Below are positions 1 through 8,146 of a stretch of 64,000 bases of DNA, piece after piece. Origin of the DNA: Paramicrobacterium humi (lineage in GTDB: Bacteria > Actinomycetota > Actinomycetes > Actinomycetales > Microbacteriaceae); assembly GCF_900105715.1 (NCBI RefSeq), contig NZ_FNRY01000001.1:868001-932000 (forward strand), read 5' to 3'. The notes below the pieces were generated by a model. The model saw only the letters and a program-made list of their open reading frames with translations. It was not told the DNA's origin and did not search any database. The translations under genes were made by a program, and so were the position numbers. Positions within the stretch are counted from its first letter, which is position 1, and each line of letters begins with the position of its first letter.

Positions 1-149
1 AGGCGTGGTCACGGCTCGCTCGCGACCTCGACCTCGCGCTTCTCGACGAGATGACGGAAGTGTTCGCGCTCACCGAGGCCAGCTCGATTGCCGAGAACGT
101 GCTCGCCGGAAAAGTGCGGGGCCGCAGCGTCATCGACGTCACGGCGTAG
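1..149 (+). CDS. C-terminal end of an AcuI/YhdH-type zinc-free alcohol dehydrogenase (MDR family)
   Basis: Only the last 49 codons are in the window; the frame is open from base 3 and stops at TAG 147-149. The readable end contains LARDLDLALLDEM, ALTEASSIAENVLAGK and ends GRSVIDVTA. This resembles the C-terminus of the YhdH/AcuI branch of quinone oxidoreductases (acrylyl-CoA reductase type, NADPH-dependent), where a helix LSEAPxxAExIxxGxxxGR closes the catalytic domain. The family reduces activated double bonds such as acrylyl-CoA. Substrate cannot be told from the tail. It converges on the next gene with 3 bases between the stops. Confidence 0.7.
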   Translation, partial: AWSRLARDLDLALLDEMTEVFALTEASSIAENVLAGKVRGRSVIDVTA

Positions 150-152
150 CGG

Positions 153-941
153 CTACGACTCCTGGCCGGGCGATCCGGTCTCGGTCTCGTCGGGCTTCTG
201 AGCTGGCTTCTTCGGCGCCGGTTTGTCGCCCGCCGGCTTCTTGGCCCCGGGTTTCTTGGCCGCGCTCGTCGTCGCCGGCTTCTTGGCGGCGGGCTTCTTC
301 GGAGCAGCCTTCGCCGTTGCGGGCGCCTGCGCCGATGGGGCGGCGGCGACCGTCGACCCAGGCGCGCTCTTGGGCGCGGCGGGCTTCTTGGGAGCCGCCT
401 TCTTCGGAGCCGCCTTCTTCGGAGCAGTCTTCTCGGCCGCCGTCGGGGCGGCCGGAGAGGTCATCGTGGCCGCCGGCTTCTTCGCCGCGGGCTTCTTGGC
501 CGCTGGCTTCTTCGCCGTCGGCAGCGTCGTCACGCTTGCCACTGCCTTCGTGCGCGGCTGAGCCATGTGCACGCGTACCTTGCGCGGCTTGCGCTCCTCG
601 AGTCGCAGCGCGGCGATCAGCTCGAGTCCCTTGCGTGTCGACACGAGCACCCGGCGGAACTCCTCATCGATGAGGTCGATGACGACGGCGGGGCGCGAGC
701 CCTTGAGCAGGACGAAGTCCTTGCCGCCGTGGAACTTCCACTGTCCGACCGCGAGTGTGAGCGGAAAGGCCGTTCCGGGAGCGCGCACGCCGCGAATCCA
801 GATCCACGGGTCGTCGGTGAGCGACACGGAGCGGATGCTCTCGCGTGGGATGACGACGTCATCCTTGCGCCTGGCGAGCATCTTCTCTGCCGCGGTCAGC
901 TTGATCTCGAGTCGATCGGCGTGCAGCAGGATTGAAGCCAT
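153..941 (-). CDS. Basic protein: small N-terminal domain plus lysine/alanine/proline-rich H1-like tail
   Basis: A 262-residue protein of two parts. Residues 1 to about 120 form a compact domain with alternating hydrophobic strands (VVIPRESIRSVSL, FHGGKDFVLLKG, AVVIDLIDEEFRRVLVS), which may be a PH-like or otherwise beta-rich fold. From about residue 140 to 255 it is low-complexity with repeated KKPAAKKPAA and KKAAPKKAAPKK units, as in histone H1-like bacterial proteins that bind DNA or polyanions. No enzyme motif is visible. The ATG at 941 follows a CAGACT box by six bases, suggesting a leaderless mRNA. Function is unknown; nucleoid or nucleic-acid binding is an inference from charge only. 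Confidence 0.75.
   Translation of the reverse strand: MASILLHADRLEIKLTAAEKMLARRKDDVVIPRESIRSVSLTDDPWIWIRGVRAPGTAFPLTLAVGQWKFHGGKDFVLLKGSRPAVVIDLIDEEFRRVLVSTRKGLELIAALRLEERKPRKVRVHMAQPRTKAVASVTTLPTAKKPAAKKPAAKKPAATMTSPAAPTAAEKTAPKKAAPKKAAPKKPAAPKSAPGSTVAAAPSAQAPATAKAAPKKPAAKKPATTSAAKKPGAKKPAGDKPAPKKPAQKPDETETGSPGQES
176..515 (-). repeat. Low-complexity repeat coding for KKPAA/KKAAP units
   Basis: Imperfect tandem repetition of short units such as GCCGGCTTCTTGGC and GGAGCCGCCTTCTTC on the plus strand, encoding the basic tail of the gene at 153-941. Repeat number is expected to vary between strains. Confidence 0.65.
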
Positions 942-947
942 GCCTCT

Positions 948-953
948 AGTCTG
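948..953 (-). promoter_or_regulatory. -10 box CAGACT, leaderless start of the basic protein gene
   Basis: CAGACT on the minus strand ends six bases before the ATG at 941, so transcription would begin at or next to the start codon. No separate Shine-Dalgarno sequence at usable distance. Confidence 0.45.
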
Positions 954-1012
954 CCGTCCATATTCCGTTATCGGGATGGTGAAACCTCACAAAGAGGTAA
1001 CGCCCAGCTTGG

Positions 1013-2356
1013 TCAGCTCATCGGGGTAGCGGATGCCGCTGCGCGTGCCGCCGCAGGGAGGGCGTCGACGATGCGGCCGAGGGCCCGCTCGTCGTGTGCG
1101 GCCGTGACGAACCAGGCCTCGAACACGCTCGGCGGGAGGGACACTCCGGCGTCGAGCATGGCGTGGAAGAACGGCGGATACCGCCACGTGTCCTGCGCCT
1201 GCATGTCGGCGTAGTCGCGCGGCGTCTCGCTCGTGAACGCGAAGCTGAACAGATTGCCGGCGCGCTGCACGGTGTGCGCGACGCCTTCCGCGGTGAGCGC
1301 CTGCGACACCGCCGACGAGAACGTATCTGCGGTCGCGTCGAGCTTCGCGTACACCTCGGCGGTGGCGCCTTCGAGTGTGGCGATTCCCGCGGCCATAGCC
1401 ACGGGGTTTCCGGAGAGCGTGCCGGCCTGGTACACGGGTCCCGCCGGCGCGAGGTAGTCCATGACGGCCGCTCGACCGCCGAGCGCGGCGACGGGCATTC
1501 CGCCGCCGATGATCTTGCCGAACGTGAAGAGATCCGGCTGGTACGCGGGGCCCTCGTTCGTCGAGAGGCCCCAGTAGCCGGCGGCGCTCACGCGGAAGCC
1601 GGTGAGCACTTCGTCGAGGATCAGGAGCGCGCCGTTCTCGTGTGCGATCTCAGCCAGCGCAGCGTTGAACCCGGGCAGCGGCGGAAGCACGCCCATGTTC
1701 GCGGCGGCGGCTTCAACGATGATTCCGGCGATCTCGTCGCCGCGCTCGGCGAAGGCCGTGCGCACCGCATCGAGATCGTTGTAAGGCAGCACGAGAGTCT
1801 GCGCCGCGATAGCCGCCGGAACGCCCGCCGAACCCGGGAGCGCGAGCGTGGCGACGCCGGATCCGGCCGCAGCCAGGAGCCCGTCGGAGTGCCCGTGGTA
1901 ATGCCCGGCGAACTTGATGAACAGGTCCCTGCCCGTGAAGCCGCGGGCGAGACGGATCGCGGTCATCGTCGCTTCCGTGCCCGTGGAGACGAGGCGAAGG
2001 CGCTCGACCGGACGGATGCTGCCGCCATCAGGTCCGGCCCCGACGATGCGCCGCTCGACGAGCTCCGCGAGCTGCGTCTCGCTCGGCGTCGACGCGCCGA
2101 AGGAGAGTCCGAGCGCCGCGGCGTCCTGCACCGCCGTGACGACGGCGGGATCCGCATGGCCGAGGATCGCCGGACCCCAGGAGGCGACGAGGTCGACGTA
2201 CTCGTTGCCGTCAGCGTCATACACGTAGGGACCGGATGCCTTCACGAGGAAGCGCGGTGTGCCGCCGACCGAGCCGAAGGCGCGCACCGGGGAGTTCACG
2301 CCTCCCGGGATAGCCTGCTTGGCCCGCGCGAAAAGTTCCTCGTTCACTTGATCCAT
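1013..2356 (-). CDS. hemL: Glutamate-1-semialdehyde 2,1-aminomutase
   Basis: Converts glutamate-1-semialdehyde to 5-aminolevulinate, the second step of the C5 heme pathway, using PLP/PMP in the cytosol. The 447-residue protein has the class-III aminotransferase fold: an N-terminal [10 protein letters not shown], the phosphate-binding STGTEATM near 124-131, [10 protein letters not shown] near 152-161, [11 protein letters not shown] near 245-255 and the PLP lysine K281 in [12 protein letters not shown]. Length fits the family. The start overlaps the hemB stop by 13 bases, so it is the last gene of the hem operon and translationally coupled to hemB. HemL partners with HemA (11018-12373), which makes its unstable substrate. 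Confidence 0.95.
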   Translation of the reverse strand: MDQVNEELFARAKQAIPGGVNSPVRAFGSVGGTPRFLVKASGPYVYDADGNEYVDLVASWGPAILGHADPAVVTAVQDAAALGLSFGASTPSETQLAELVERRIVGAGPDGGSIRPVERLRLVSTGTEATMTAIRLARGFTGRDLFIKFAGHYHGHSDGLLAAAGSGVATLALPGSAGVPAAIAAQTLVLPYNDLDAVRTAFAERGDEIAGIIVEAAAANMGVLPPLPGFNAALAEIAHENGALLILDEVLTGFRVSAAGYWGLSTNEGPAYQPDLFTFGKIIGGGMPVAALGGRAAVMDYLAPAGPVYQAGTLSGNPVAMAAGIATLEGATAEVYAKLDATADTFSSAVSQALTAEGVAHTVQRAGNLFSFAFTSETPRDYADMQAQDTWRYPPFFHAMLDAGVSLPPSVFEAWFVTAAHDERALGRIVDALPAAARAAASATPMS

Positions 2357-3318
2357 CCTGCGAGTTCGATAGCCCAGTAGGTGAGCACGGCGTCGGCGCC
2401 GGCGCGGCGGATGCTCAGCACCGATTCCTCGATCGCTGCTCGCCGGTTGATCCAGCCGTTCGCCGCGGCAGCCTCGATCATCGCGTACTCGCCGGAGATC
2501 TGATATGCCCAGACCGGAATGTCGGAGATCTCGGCGACGTCGGAGAGAACGTCGAGGTAGCTCATCGCCGGTTTGACCATGACGATGTCCGCTCCCTCGG
2601 CAAGATCGAGCGTCGCTTCTCGCAAGCCCTCACGGCGATTCGCCGGGTCCTGCTGGTACGTGCGCCGATCACCCGCGAGCTGCGAGTCCACGGCTTCGCG
2701 GAAAGGCCCGTAGAATGCGGACGCGTACTTGGCCGCATAGGCGAGAACGGCCGTATCGATGAATCCGGCCGCGTCGAGCGCCTCCCGGACGACGGCGACT
2801 TGGCCGTCCATCATCCCACTGAGTCCCAATATGCTGGAACCGGCATGAGCCTGCGCGAGCGCCATCTCCGCGTATCGCTCGAGCGTCGCGTCGTTGTCGA
2901 CGTTTCCGCGTGCGTCGAGGACGCCGCAGTGGCCGTGGTCGGTGAATTCGTCGAGGCACAAGTCCGTCTGCACGACGAGATCGCCGCCGAACTCGTCGGC
3001 GAGCCGCCGTGTCGCTGCATTGAGAACGCCGTCGGGGTCGGTCGCCTGCGAGCCGATTGCGTCGCGCGTCTCGGGGACACCGAACAGCATGACGCCCCCG
3101 ATTCCCGCGGTGACCGCTTCTTCTGCCGCTCGCACAAGGCTGTCCATGCTGTGCTGCACGACCCCGGGCATCGAGCCGATCGGCACGGGTTCCGTAGCGC
3201 CCTCGCGCACGAACATCGGAAGAATGAGTTCGGCGGGGTGCAGCCTCGTCTCTGCCACGAGCCGGCGCATCGCCGGGGTCGTGCGAAGGCGACGTGGTCT
3301 GATGGTGGGATTTGTCAC
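2344..3318 (-). CDS. hemB: Delta-aminolevulinic acid dehydratase (porphobilinogen synthase)
   Basis: Condenses two 5-aminolevulinate molecules to porphobilinogen. Seen in the sequence: the N-terminal [18 protein letters not shown] typical of the family, the metal-site region [27 protein letters not shown] with one active-site lysine and [13 protein letters not shown] with the Schiff-base lysine. I place the start at GTG 3318 (324 residues), preceded by a purine-rich GAGGGACAGG; the longer ATG form at 3360 would add 14 residues unlike the family and overlap hemD. The metal loop keeps two of the three cysteines of zinc-type enzymes, which is common in actinobacteria as far as I recall. Confidence 0.93.
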   Translation of the reverse strand: MTNPTIRPRRLRTTPAMRRLVAETRLHPAELILPMFVREGATEPVPIGSMPGVVQHSMDSLVRAAEEAVTAGIGGVMLFGVPETRDAIGSQATDPDGVLNAATRRLADEFGGDLVVQTDLCLDEFTDHGHCGVLDARGNVDNDATLERYAEMALAQAHAGSSILGLSGMMDGQVAVVREALDAAGFIDTAVLAYAAKYASAFYGPFREAVDSQLAGDRRTYQQDPANRREGLREATLDLAEGADIVMVKPAMSYLDVLSDVAEISDIPVWAYQISGEYAMIEAAAANGWINRRAAIEESVLSIRRAGADAVLTYWAIELAGWIK

Positions 3319-3349
3319 CGTAGTCCTGTCCCTCGGGGATCGCGCAGGG

Positions 3350-4201
3350 TCACTGCGCATTGCGTTCCTCGACGATGCGAATGGCCGAGGTGATGACCTC
3401 GCCTTGCGCCGTCGAGGTCACGGCGGCGTCCTGGCCGCCGGATTCGACCACCCTGACGATCGCGTCGAGGAGGTCGGTCACGGTCTGTCGCCGTGACACG
3501 ATGTGGACTGCGAGGCCCGCCTTTGCGGCATCCTTGGCCGTGCGCGGTCCGATAGCCGCGATGAGCGTCGTGGGTGGAAGCGGCGTGAGCTGCTCGACCA
3601 CCTGCTCGGCGACCGAGCCGGAGGTCACGAGGATCGCGTTGGTGCGGCCGCTGGCGACATCGTCGCGCACCTTCTGCGTGACGGGTTCTCCGATCGTGCG
3701 GTACGCGACGACCGAGTGCACGTCGTGCCCCGCCGTGATGAGCCCCTTCGTGAGTACGGGCTTCGCGATCTCGGAGCGCAGCGTGAGGAACTTCTTCGGC
3801 GTCGGCTCGAGCTGCGTGAGCTCGGACACCATGCCCTTCGCCGAGTTGTCCTTCGCCGGCACAAGATCGACGTGGTAGCCGACGGCGAGCAGCGCGGCCG
3901 CCGTGGTCTCGCCGACGGCGGCGACCTTCGTGCGACGCGGGATCGTGACGTTCTGCGTGTACAGCACGTCGACAGTCGTCGCACTCGTCAGGGTGACCCA
4001 GTCGAAGTAGCCGGCTTCGAGCCGCTTGAGAGCCTGGGCGAGGCCTTCCGGGTCGGACGTGGGCGCGAAGTTCACCATGGGAGCGATGACGGGCGTCGCG
4101 CCACGGTCGCGAAGTTCCGCCGCGACCCCGTCGCCCCACGGGCCGCCGCGCGGCACGAGGACGCGCCAGCCCTTCAGCGGTTTGCTCGGTGCAGTAGTCA
4201 T
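3350..4201 (-). CDS. hemD: Uroporphyrinogen-III synthase
   Basis: Closes the linear tetrapyrrole hydroxymethylbilane with inversion of ring D to give uroporphyrinogen III. The 283-residue protein has the loose two-lobed HemD pattern: [14 protein letters not shown] at the start, [14 protein letters not shown] near 65-78, [12 protein letters not shown] near 90-100, [16 protein letters not shown] and [17 protein letters not shown]. The ATG at 4201 overlaps the hemC stop as ATGA, which decides the start against an upstream in-frame ATG at 4345. Sequence conservation in this family is low, but the operon position between hemC and hemB makes the call firm. Confidence 0.9.
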   Translation of the reverse strand: MTTAPSKPLKGWRVLVPRGGPWGDGVAAELRDRGATPVIAPMVNFAPTSDPEGLAQALKRLEAGYFDWVTLTSATTVDVLYTQNVTIPRRTKVAAVGETTAAALLAVGYHVDLVPAKDNSAKGMVSELTQLEPTPKKFLTLRSEIAKPVLTKGLITAGHDVHSVVAYRTIGEPVTQKVRDDVASGRTNAILVTSGSVAEQVVEQLTPLPPTTLIAAIGPRTAKDAAKAGLAVHIVSRRQTVTDLLDAIVRVVESGGQDAAVTSTAQGEVITSAIRIVEERNAQ

Positions 4202-5202
4202 GATTCCCTCAGAGGTGCAAGGTCGGCCGCGCCAGCGGCCAGGAGGGCGTCGGCCAGCTCGGTACCCGCGCGCGCGGCGCGCTTCATGAGCGCACCCGTG
4301 TCGTGGACGGCCGGTCCGGCATCCGGGCCCGACGCGGGCGCCCACACGTCACCGATGGTGACGCGCTGCTGTCGGGCGCGCACGGCGGTTCCGTCGAGCG
4401 CATACACGTGCGCATCGACGGTGAGCTCTCCCCCGCTGAGAACCGCGTGCGCGGCGACGGGCGCCGCACAGCCGGCCTCCAATCGGGAGAGGACAGCACG
4501 TTCGGCTGTGGCGGCGGCCTCGGCCGCGGCATCCGTCACCGCGGTGAGGGCGCGCACGAGAGGCGCGTCGGCGGCGAGGGTCTCGAGATCGGTGCTGCGC
4601 ACCTCGACGGCGAGCACGCCTTGCGCGGGCGCCGTTGGCCAGGTCTCGATGTCGAAGAACTCGGTTGCGGCCTCCGAGAGCCCGAGCCGCGCGAGGCCGG
4701 CCGCGGCGAGAACGACGGCGTCGAGCTCGCCCGACGTGACGAATCCGAGCCGGGTCCCAACGTTTCCGCGGATGTCGACGACGTCGAGGTCCGGCCGGCG
4801 ATGCTTGAGCTGCGCGATGCGGCGGGGTGAGCCGGTCCCGACGCGAGCGCCGTGGGGAAGCTCATCGAGAGTGAGCCCGTCGCGCGCGCACAAGGCATCC
4901 CGGGCGTCCTCGCGGGCAGGAACCGCGCCGATAACGAGGCCGGGCAGGGCGGCCGTCGGCAAGTCCTTCATGGAGTGCACGACGAGATCGCACGCGCCGT
5001 CGAGCAGCGCGTCGCGCAGCGCCGCTGCGAACACCCCCGTGCCGCCGAGTGTCGAGAGCGAGGCGCGGGAGGTGTCGCCGTGGGTCGTGACCGTGAGCAG
5101 CTCGGCCTCGCCGCCGATCGCATCGGCGAGAGCGCGCGCGACGCCGCCGGCCTGGGCTGTCGCCAAGGCGCTGCCGCGGGTGCCGACCAGCAACGTGGTC
5201 AT
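4198..5202 (-). CDS. hemC: Hydroxymethylbilane synthase (porphobilinogen deaminase)
   Basis: Polymerises four porphobilinogens into hydroxymethylbilane on a covalently bound dipyrromethane cofactor. Of 334 residues, the N-terminus LVGTRGSALATAQA, the substrate-site VHSMKDLPT (76-84), GTGSPRRIAQL (123-133) and the cofactor cysteine C245 in EAGCAAPVAAHA are all present. The ATG at 5202 forms an ATGA overlap with the cpfC stop; an upstream in-frame ATG (5256) lies inside cpfC and is not supported. Confidence 0.95.
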   Translation of the reverse strand: MTTLLVGTRGSALATAQAGGVARALADAIGGEAELLTVTTHGDTSRASLSTLGGTGVFAAALRDALLDGACDLVVHSMKDLPTAALPGLVIGAVPAREDARDALCARDGLTLDELPHGARVGTGSPRRIAQLKHRRPDLDVVDIRGNVGTRLGFVTSGELDAVVLAAAGLARLGLSEAATEFFDIETWPTAPAQGVLAVEVRSTDLETLAADAPLVRALTAVTDAAAEAAATAERAVLSRLEAGCAAPVAAHAVLSGGELTVDAHVYALDGTAVRARQQRVTIGDVWAPASGPDAGPAVHDTGALMKRAARAGTELADALLAAGAADLAPLRES

Positions 5203-6236
5203 GACGCGGGGGTCACCCCCGCCAGATCTGCGCCCTGCGGTGCGTGGTCGGGCCATGGACCGAGGTCGGTCTCGTGCGGCCGCTCGGCATCGGGAATGTT
5301 CTGCAGGCGCTCACCGAGCAAGTCGACGAGCCCCGCGACGAAGGCCGGGTGCACGCCGGGGGTGGGAACGCGCACAGCGCGGATGCCGTTCTCGCGTGCC
5401 GTCTCGAGGGCCTCGTTGTCGAGGTCCCAGAGCACTTCCATGTGGTCGCTCACGAACCCGATCGGCACGATCACGAGCGCGTCGACGCCGTCGAGTTCCG
5501 CGATCGCGTCGTTGATGTCCGGCTCGAGCCACGGCGTCGCGGGGTTCCCGGAGCGGGACTGGTAGACGAGGCTGTGCGGCGCATCGGAGCCCGCACGGCG
5601 CATGATCGCCTCCGCGACAGCCCGGTGCTGAGCCTCGTACGCTCCGCCTTCGCCGTATTCAGGACCTGATTCGGTCGCGGCGGCGGTGGGAATCGAGTGG
5701 GTGACGAACATGACGTGCGTGTTCGCGGCATCCGACAGCGAATCGAGCGCCTCACGCACGCCTTCGACGAACGGGCTGACGAATCCCGGGTGGTCGAAGA
5801 ACTCGCGGATTCGGGTGATGCGGACACTGTCGCGAAGCCCGGTCTCGTCGAGAGCCCGGTCGAAGTCCTCGTGGTACTGCTTGACACCCGAGTACGACGT
5901 GTACGCGCTCGTCACGATCGCAAGCACGTCCCGCTTCCCGTCGGCGTGCAGCTCCCGCAGCGCGTCGGTGAAGTACGGGTCCCAGTTGCGGTTTCCCCAG
6001 TAGACGGGAATGTCGATGCCGCGACGCGCGAGTTCCGCCTCGAGGGCGGCTTTGAGGTCCCGGTTCTGCTCGTTGATCGGCGATACTCCGCCGTGGTGGC
6101 GGTAGTGCACGGCGACCTCTTCGAGCCGCTCTTCGGGGATCCCCTTGCCGCGCGTCACGTTCTTGAGGAACGGGATGACGTCATCCTGCCCTTCGGGGCC
6201 GCCGAAGCTGGCCAGAAGAATCGCGTCATAGCTCAA
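5199..6236 (-). CDS. cpfC: Coproporphyrin III ferrochelatase
   Basis: Inserts ferrous iron into coproporphyrin III in the Gram-positive heme pathway; older name hemH. The 345-residue protein starts YDAILLASFGGPEG and has WGNRNWDPYF, the metal-site H180 in FVTHSIPTA and the actinobacterial block SRSGNPATPWLEPDIND. The protein contains no cysteine at all, so it cannot hold the [2Fe-2S] cluster described for several actinobacterial ferrochelatases such as the Mycobacterium enzyme. It overlaps both chdC upstream (ATGA at 6233-6236) and hemC downstream. The neighbouring chdC is the reason to call it a coproporphyrin rather than protoporphyrin chelatase. Confidence 0.93.
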   Translation of the reverse strand: MSYDAILLASFGGPEGQDDVIPFLKNVTRGKGIPEERLEEVAVHYRHHGGVSPINEQNRDLKAALEAELARRGIDIPVYWGNRNWDPYFTDALRELHADGKRDVLAIVTSAYTSYSGVKQYHEDFDRALDETGLRDSVRITRIREFFDHPGFVSPFVEGVREALDSLSDAANTHVMFVTHSIPTAAATESGPEYGEGGAYEAQHRAVAEAIMRRAGSDAPHSLVYQSRSGNPATPWLEPDINDAIAELDGVDALVIVPIGFVSDHMEVLWDLDNEALETARENGIRAVRVPTPGVHPAFVAGLVDLLGERLQNIPDAERPHETDLGPWPDHAPQGADLAGVTPAS

Positions 6237-6970
6237 CGGAGAACCTCCGGGATCTCGGCCGTCTCGATGCGACGGCCCGTGTAGAACGGAACCTCTTCAC
6301 GCACGTGCCGGCGCGCCTCGGTGTAGCGCAGGTCGCGCATCATGTCGACGAGCTCCGTGAGCTCGTCCGACTCGATGGGGAGCACCCACTCGTAGTCGCC
6401 GAGGGCGAACGCCGCGACGGTGTTCGCGATCGCGCCGCGGAACTGTGCGCCCTTGCGGCCGTGGTCGGCGAGCATCTTCGAGCGCTCGTCGTCGGGAAGC
6501 AGATACCAGTCGTAGCTGCGCACGAACGGGTAGACGACGATCCAGTTCTTCGGCGGGAGGCCGCGGAGGAAGCCGGGGACATGCCGCTTGTTGAACTCGG
6601 CGTCGCGGTGCACGGCCATCGCGTTCCACGTGGGGAGAAGCGGAGCGATGAGCGAGGTGCGGCGAAGCTCGCGCAGCGCCGCCTGGATGTCGTGCGCCTC
6701 ATCGCCGTGCAGCCAGATCATGAGGTCCGCGTCCGCTTTGAAGCCGGAGACGTCATAGAAGCCGCGGATCGTCACGCCGCGCTCGGCGGCGGCGCTCACC
6801 GCCGCGTCGAGTTCGCTCACCGACGTGTCGGTCACGGTGACGGGGGTGGCGGGATTGCGACGGAAGACGGCCCAGAGCGTGAAACCGCTGACCGGAGCGT
6901 CCTGCGCGGGAGTTGAGGGGGAGGCGTCGTGGGGGTTCGACGATGCCTCTGCCGAAGCAGGTGCAGTCAT
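6233..6970 (-). CDS. chdC: Coproheme decarboxylase (HemQ-type)
   Basis: Last step of the coproporphyrin-dependent pathway: decarboxylates coproheme to heme b with hydrogen peroxide. A 245-residue chlorite-dismutase-fold protein with DLMIWLHGDEAHDIQAALR (82-100), KRHVPGFLRG, the hallmark YPFVRSYDWYLLP with the likely catalytic tyrosine Y147, and the candidate heme-ligand H170 in LADHGRKGAQFRG. The first 25 residues are a Ser/Pro/Ala-rich extension. I chose ATG 6970, which has GGAGG nine bases upstream; the ATG at 6979 has the same GGAGG touching it. ATGA overlap with cpfC. Confidence 0.92.
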   Translation of the reverse strand: MTAPASAEASSNPHDASPSTPAQDAPVSGFTLWAVFRRNPATPVTVTDTSVSELDAAVSAAAERGVTIRGFYDVSGFKADADLMIWLHGDEAHDIQAALRELRRTSLIAPLLPTWNAMAVHRDAEFNKRHVPGFLRGLPPKNWIVVYPFVRSYDWYLLPDDERSKMLADHGRKGAQFRGAIANTVAAFALGDYEWVLPIESDELTELVDMMRDLRYTEARRHVREEVPFYTGRRIETAEIPEVLR

Positions 6971-7045
6971 GTTCTCCATCCTCCACCAGTCGGGGGCGCA
7001 GAGCAAAACGGCGCCGCCGACCTTATCGGCGTGAGGAACCGGCGG

Positions 7046-7264
7046 CTATTTGACGACGGCGCGCACGATGGCCCATACGCCGAGTCCCAGCGCGGCGGCG
7101 GCTCCCGCCGCTCCCGCGATGAGCGCTGTCGGGTTGTCGATCCGCAGCTTCTCCAGGCGGGCCTTCGCCTGCTTGGGCAGGTTGAGCTTGTCTTCGATGG
7201 CGTCGAGAGCGGCGGTCAGCTGCGCTCGCGCCTCAGCAGTCGAGGGAGTGCGATCAGCGGTCAT
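7046..7264 (-). CDS. DUF3618-type small membrane protein
   Basis: A 72-residue protein with an acidic/basic N-terminal helix (TAEARAQLTAALDAIEDKL) and one C-terminal transmembrane helix (ALIAGAAGAAAALGLGVWAI). This matches the DUF3618 pattern, a family usually found with the two membrane proteins encoded just upstream. The start overlaps the stop of the holin-like gene by 11 bases. Function unknown; envelope-stress roles have been guessed for such trios but nothing here proves it. Confidence 0.75.
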   Translation of the reverse strand: MTADRTPSTAEARAQLTAALDAIEDKLNLPKQAKARLEKLRIDNPTALIAGAAGAAAALGLGVWAIVRAVVK

Positions 7265-7649
7265 AAGTGCCCATTCCCTTCACGGCGTCGATGTCTTGCT
7301 TGATGCTCTCGACGGGGTCCGGGTCCTGGCCCATCTTCTTGAAGAACGCGACTCCAACGAGCGCGAGCACGACGGCGATCAGCAGGAAGACCACGAAGAC
7401 GATGAGGGCCGCGAGCCACGCCGGCATGACGAGCGCGAGAGCGAGGATGCCGACGGCGACGAGCACGCCGATCGCGAAGTAGAGGAAGATGAGGGCGCCC
7501 ACGAAGAGGCCCGCGCCGATTCCGGCGTACTTCCCCATGTGGACGGCCTTGGTCTTGAGCTGCTCGATCTCGGCCTTGATGAGGTTGGTGAACAGCTCGG
7601 GAAGCGAGCGAATCAGTGTGAACAGCGACTCGTTGCTGCGATCAGTCAT
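7254..7649 (-). CDS. Holin-X family (phage holin-like) membrane protein
   Basis: A 131-residue protein: an N-terminal amphipathic stretch (LFTLIRSLPELFTNLIKAEIEQ), then two long hydrophobic segments at roughly 40-75 and 80-110, ending FFKKMGQDPDPVE. The pattern fits the Actinobacterial Holin-X/DUF1469 family. These are chromosomal membrane proteins and no phage genes lie near, so the name does not imply lysis. It is the middle gene of a three-gene set, with GGGAG before the ATG. Confidence 0.75.
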   Translation of the reverse strand: MTDRSNESLFTLIRSLPELFTNLIKAEIEQLKTKAVHMGKYAGIGAGLFVGALIFLYFAIGVLVAVGILALALVMPAWLAALIVFVVFLLIAVVLALVGVAFFKKMGQDPDPVESIKQDIDAVKGMGTYDR

Positions 7650-7662
7650 TGTCGACTCCCGC

Positions 7663-8028
7663 CTACTTGTTCGGTGCGCCGGACGACGGCGAACCGCCCG
7701 CCTCGGCCTGCGCGCGCTCGCTCACTTCGGCCACGTCCTCCGCGGTGTCCTTCGCCGTCGCGATCGTCGCGTCGAGCTTCTGACCCGGTGTCGTGTCAGA
7801 GCTGAGCGTGGAGGCGAGCTTCTTGGCCCCCGTGTACAGCGCCTTCGGCACTTCGGAGACGCGCGCCATGGCGAAACCCTCGAGGTTCGCGACCTGCTTC
7901 TGCACGGGTGCGGTGTGCCAGATCTTCTGCCAGCCGGACTTGATCTGCTCATAACGCTTACGTCCGGCGCGGGTTCCCAGCACGTACCCGGTTGCGAGCC
8001 CGGCTACGAACAGCACTTTCCCCTTCAT
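7663..8028 (-). CDS. YtxH-like small membrane-anchored protein
   Basis: A 121-residue protein starting MKGKVLFVAGLATGYVLGTRAGRKRYE, that is, one short N-terminal membrane helix with a glycine-rich GxxTGYVLGTRAGR motif followed by a helical, probably cytoplasmic part (WQKIWHTAPVQKQVANLEG, AMARVSEVPKALY) and a charged tail. The GYVLGTRAGRERYE style is common to the actinobacterial YtxH/DUF883-like proteins. The ATG at 8028 has a strong GGAGG six bases upstream; the longer open frame to 8211 is not supported. First gene of the three-gene membrane set inside the heme block. Confidence 0.75.
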   Translation of the reverse strand: MKGKVLFVAGLATGYVLGTRAGRKRYEQIKSGWQKIWHTAPVQKQVANLEGFAMARVSEVPKALYTGAKKLASTLSSDTTPGQKLDATIATAKDTAEDVAEVSERAQAEAGGSPSSGAPNK

Positions 8029-8061
8029 GTTGCCTCCTGTCGTCGCGTCTCGAATGTGTCC

Positions 8062-8090
8062 AGCGTAACGCCCCCAGGCTCTTGTGACGA
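8062..8090 (-). promoter_or_regulatory. Possible promoter of the three-gene membrane set
   Basis: On the minus strand TCGTCA (8090-8085), 17 bases, then TACGCT (8067-8062), about 33 bases before the ATG at 8028. The -10 is good, the -35 weak. It would let the three membrane genes and the hem genes behind them be transcribed apart from hemE-cgoX. Confidence 0.3.
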
Positions 8091-8146
8091 AGGCTTGCAT
8101 TTCCGCCCAGCTTTTTCTATGCCCGGGTCGGAATGAACGGATGCGG

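Noticed and set aside
176-515. CRISPR-like or satellite repeat
   Set aside because: The repetition follows codons for KKPAA units and has no constant repeat-spacer structure.
3503-5515. 670-codon plus-strand open frame over hemD, hemC and cpfC
   Set aside because: Arginine/serine-rich shadow typical of high-GC DNA; the opposite strand carries the hem genes.
7254-7649. Prophage lysis holin
   Set aside because: No phage genes around; it belongs to the chromosomal holin-X family of actinobacteria.
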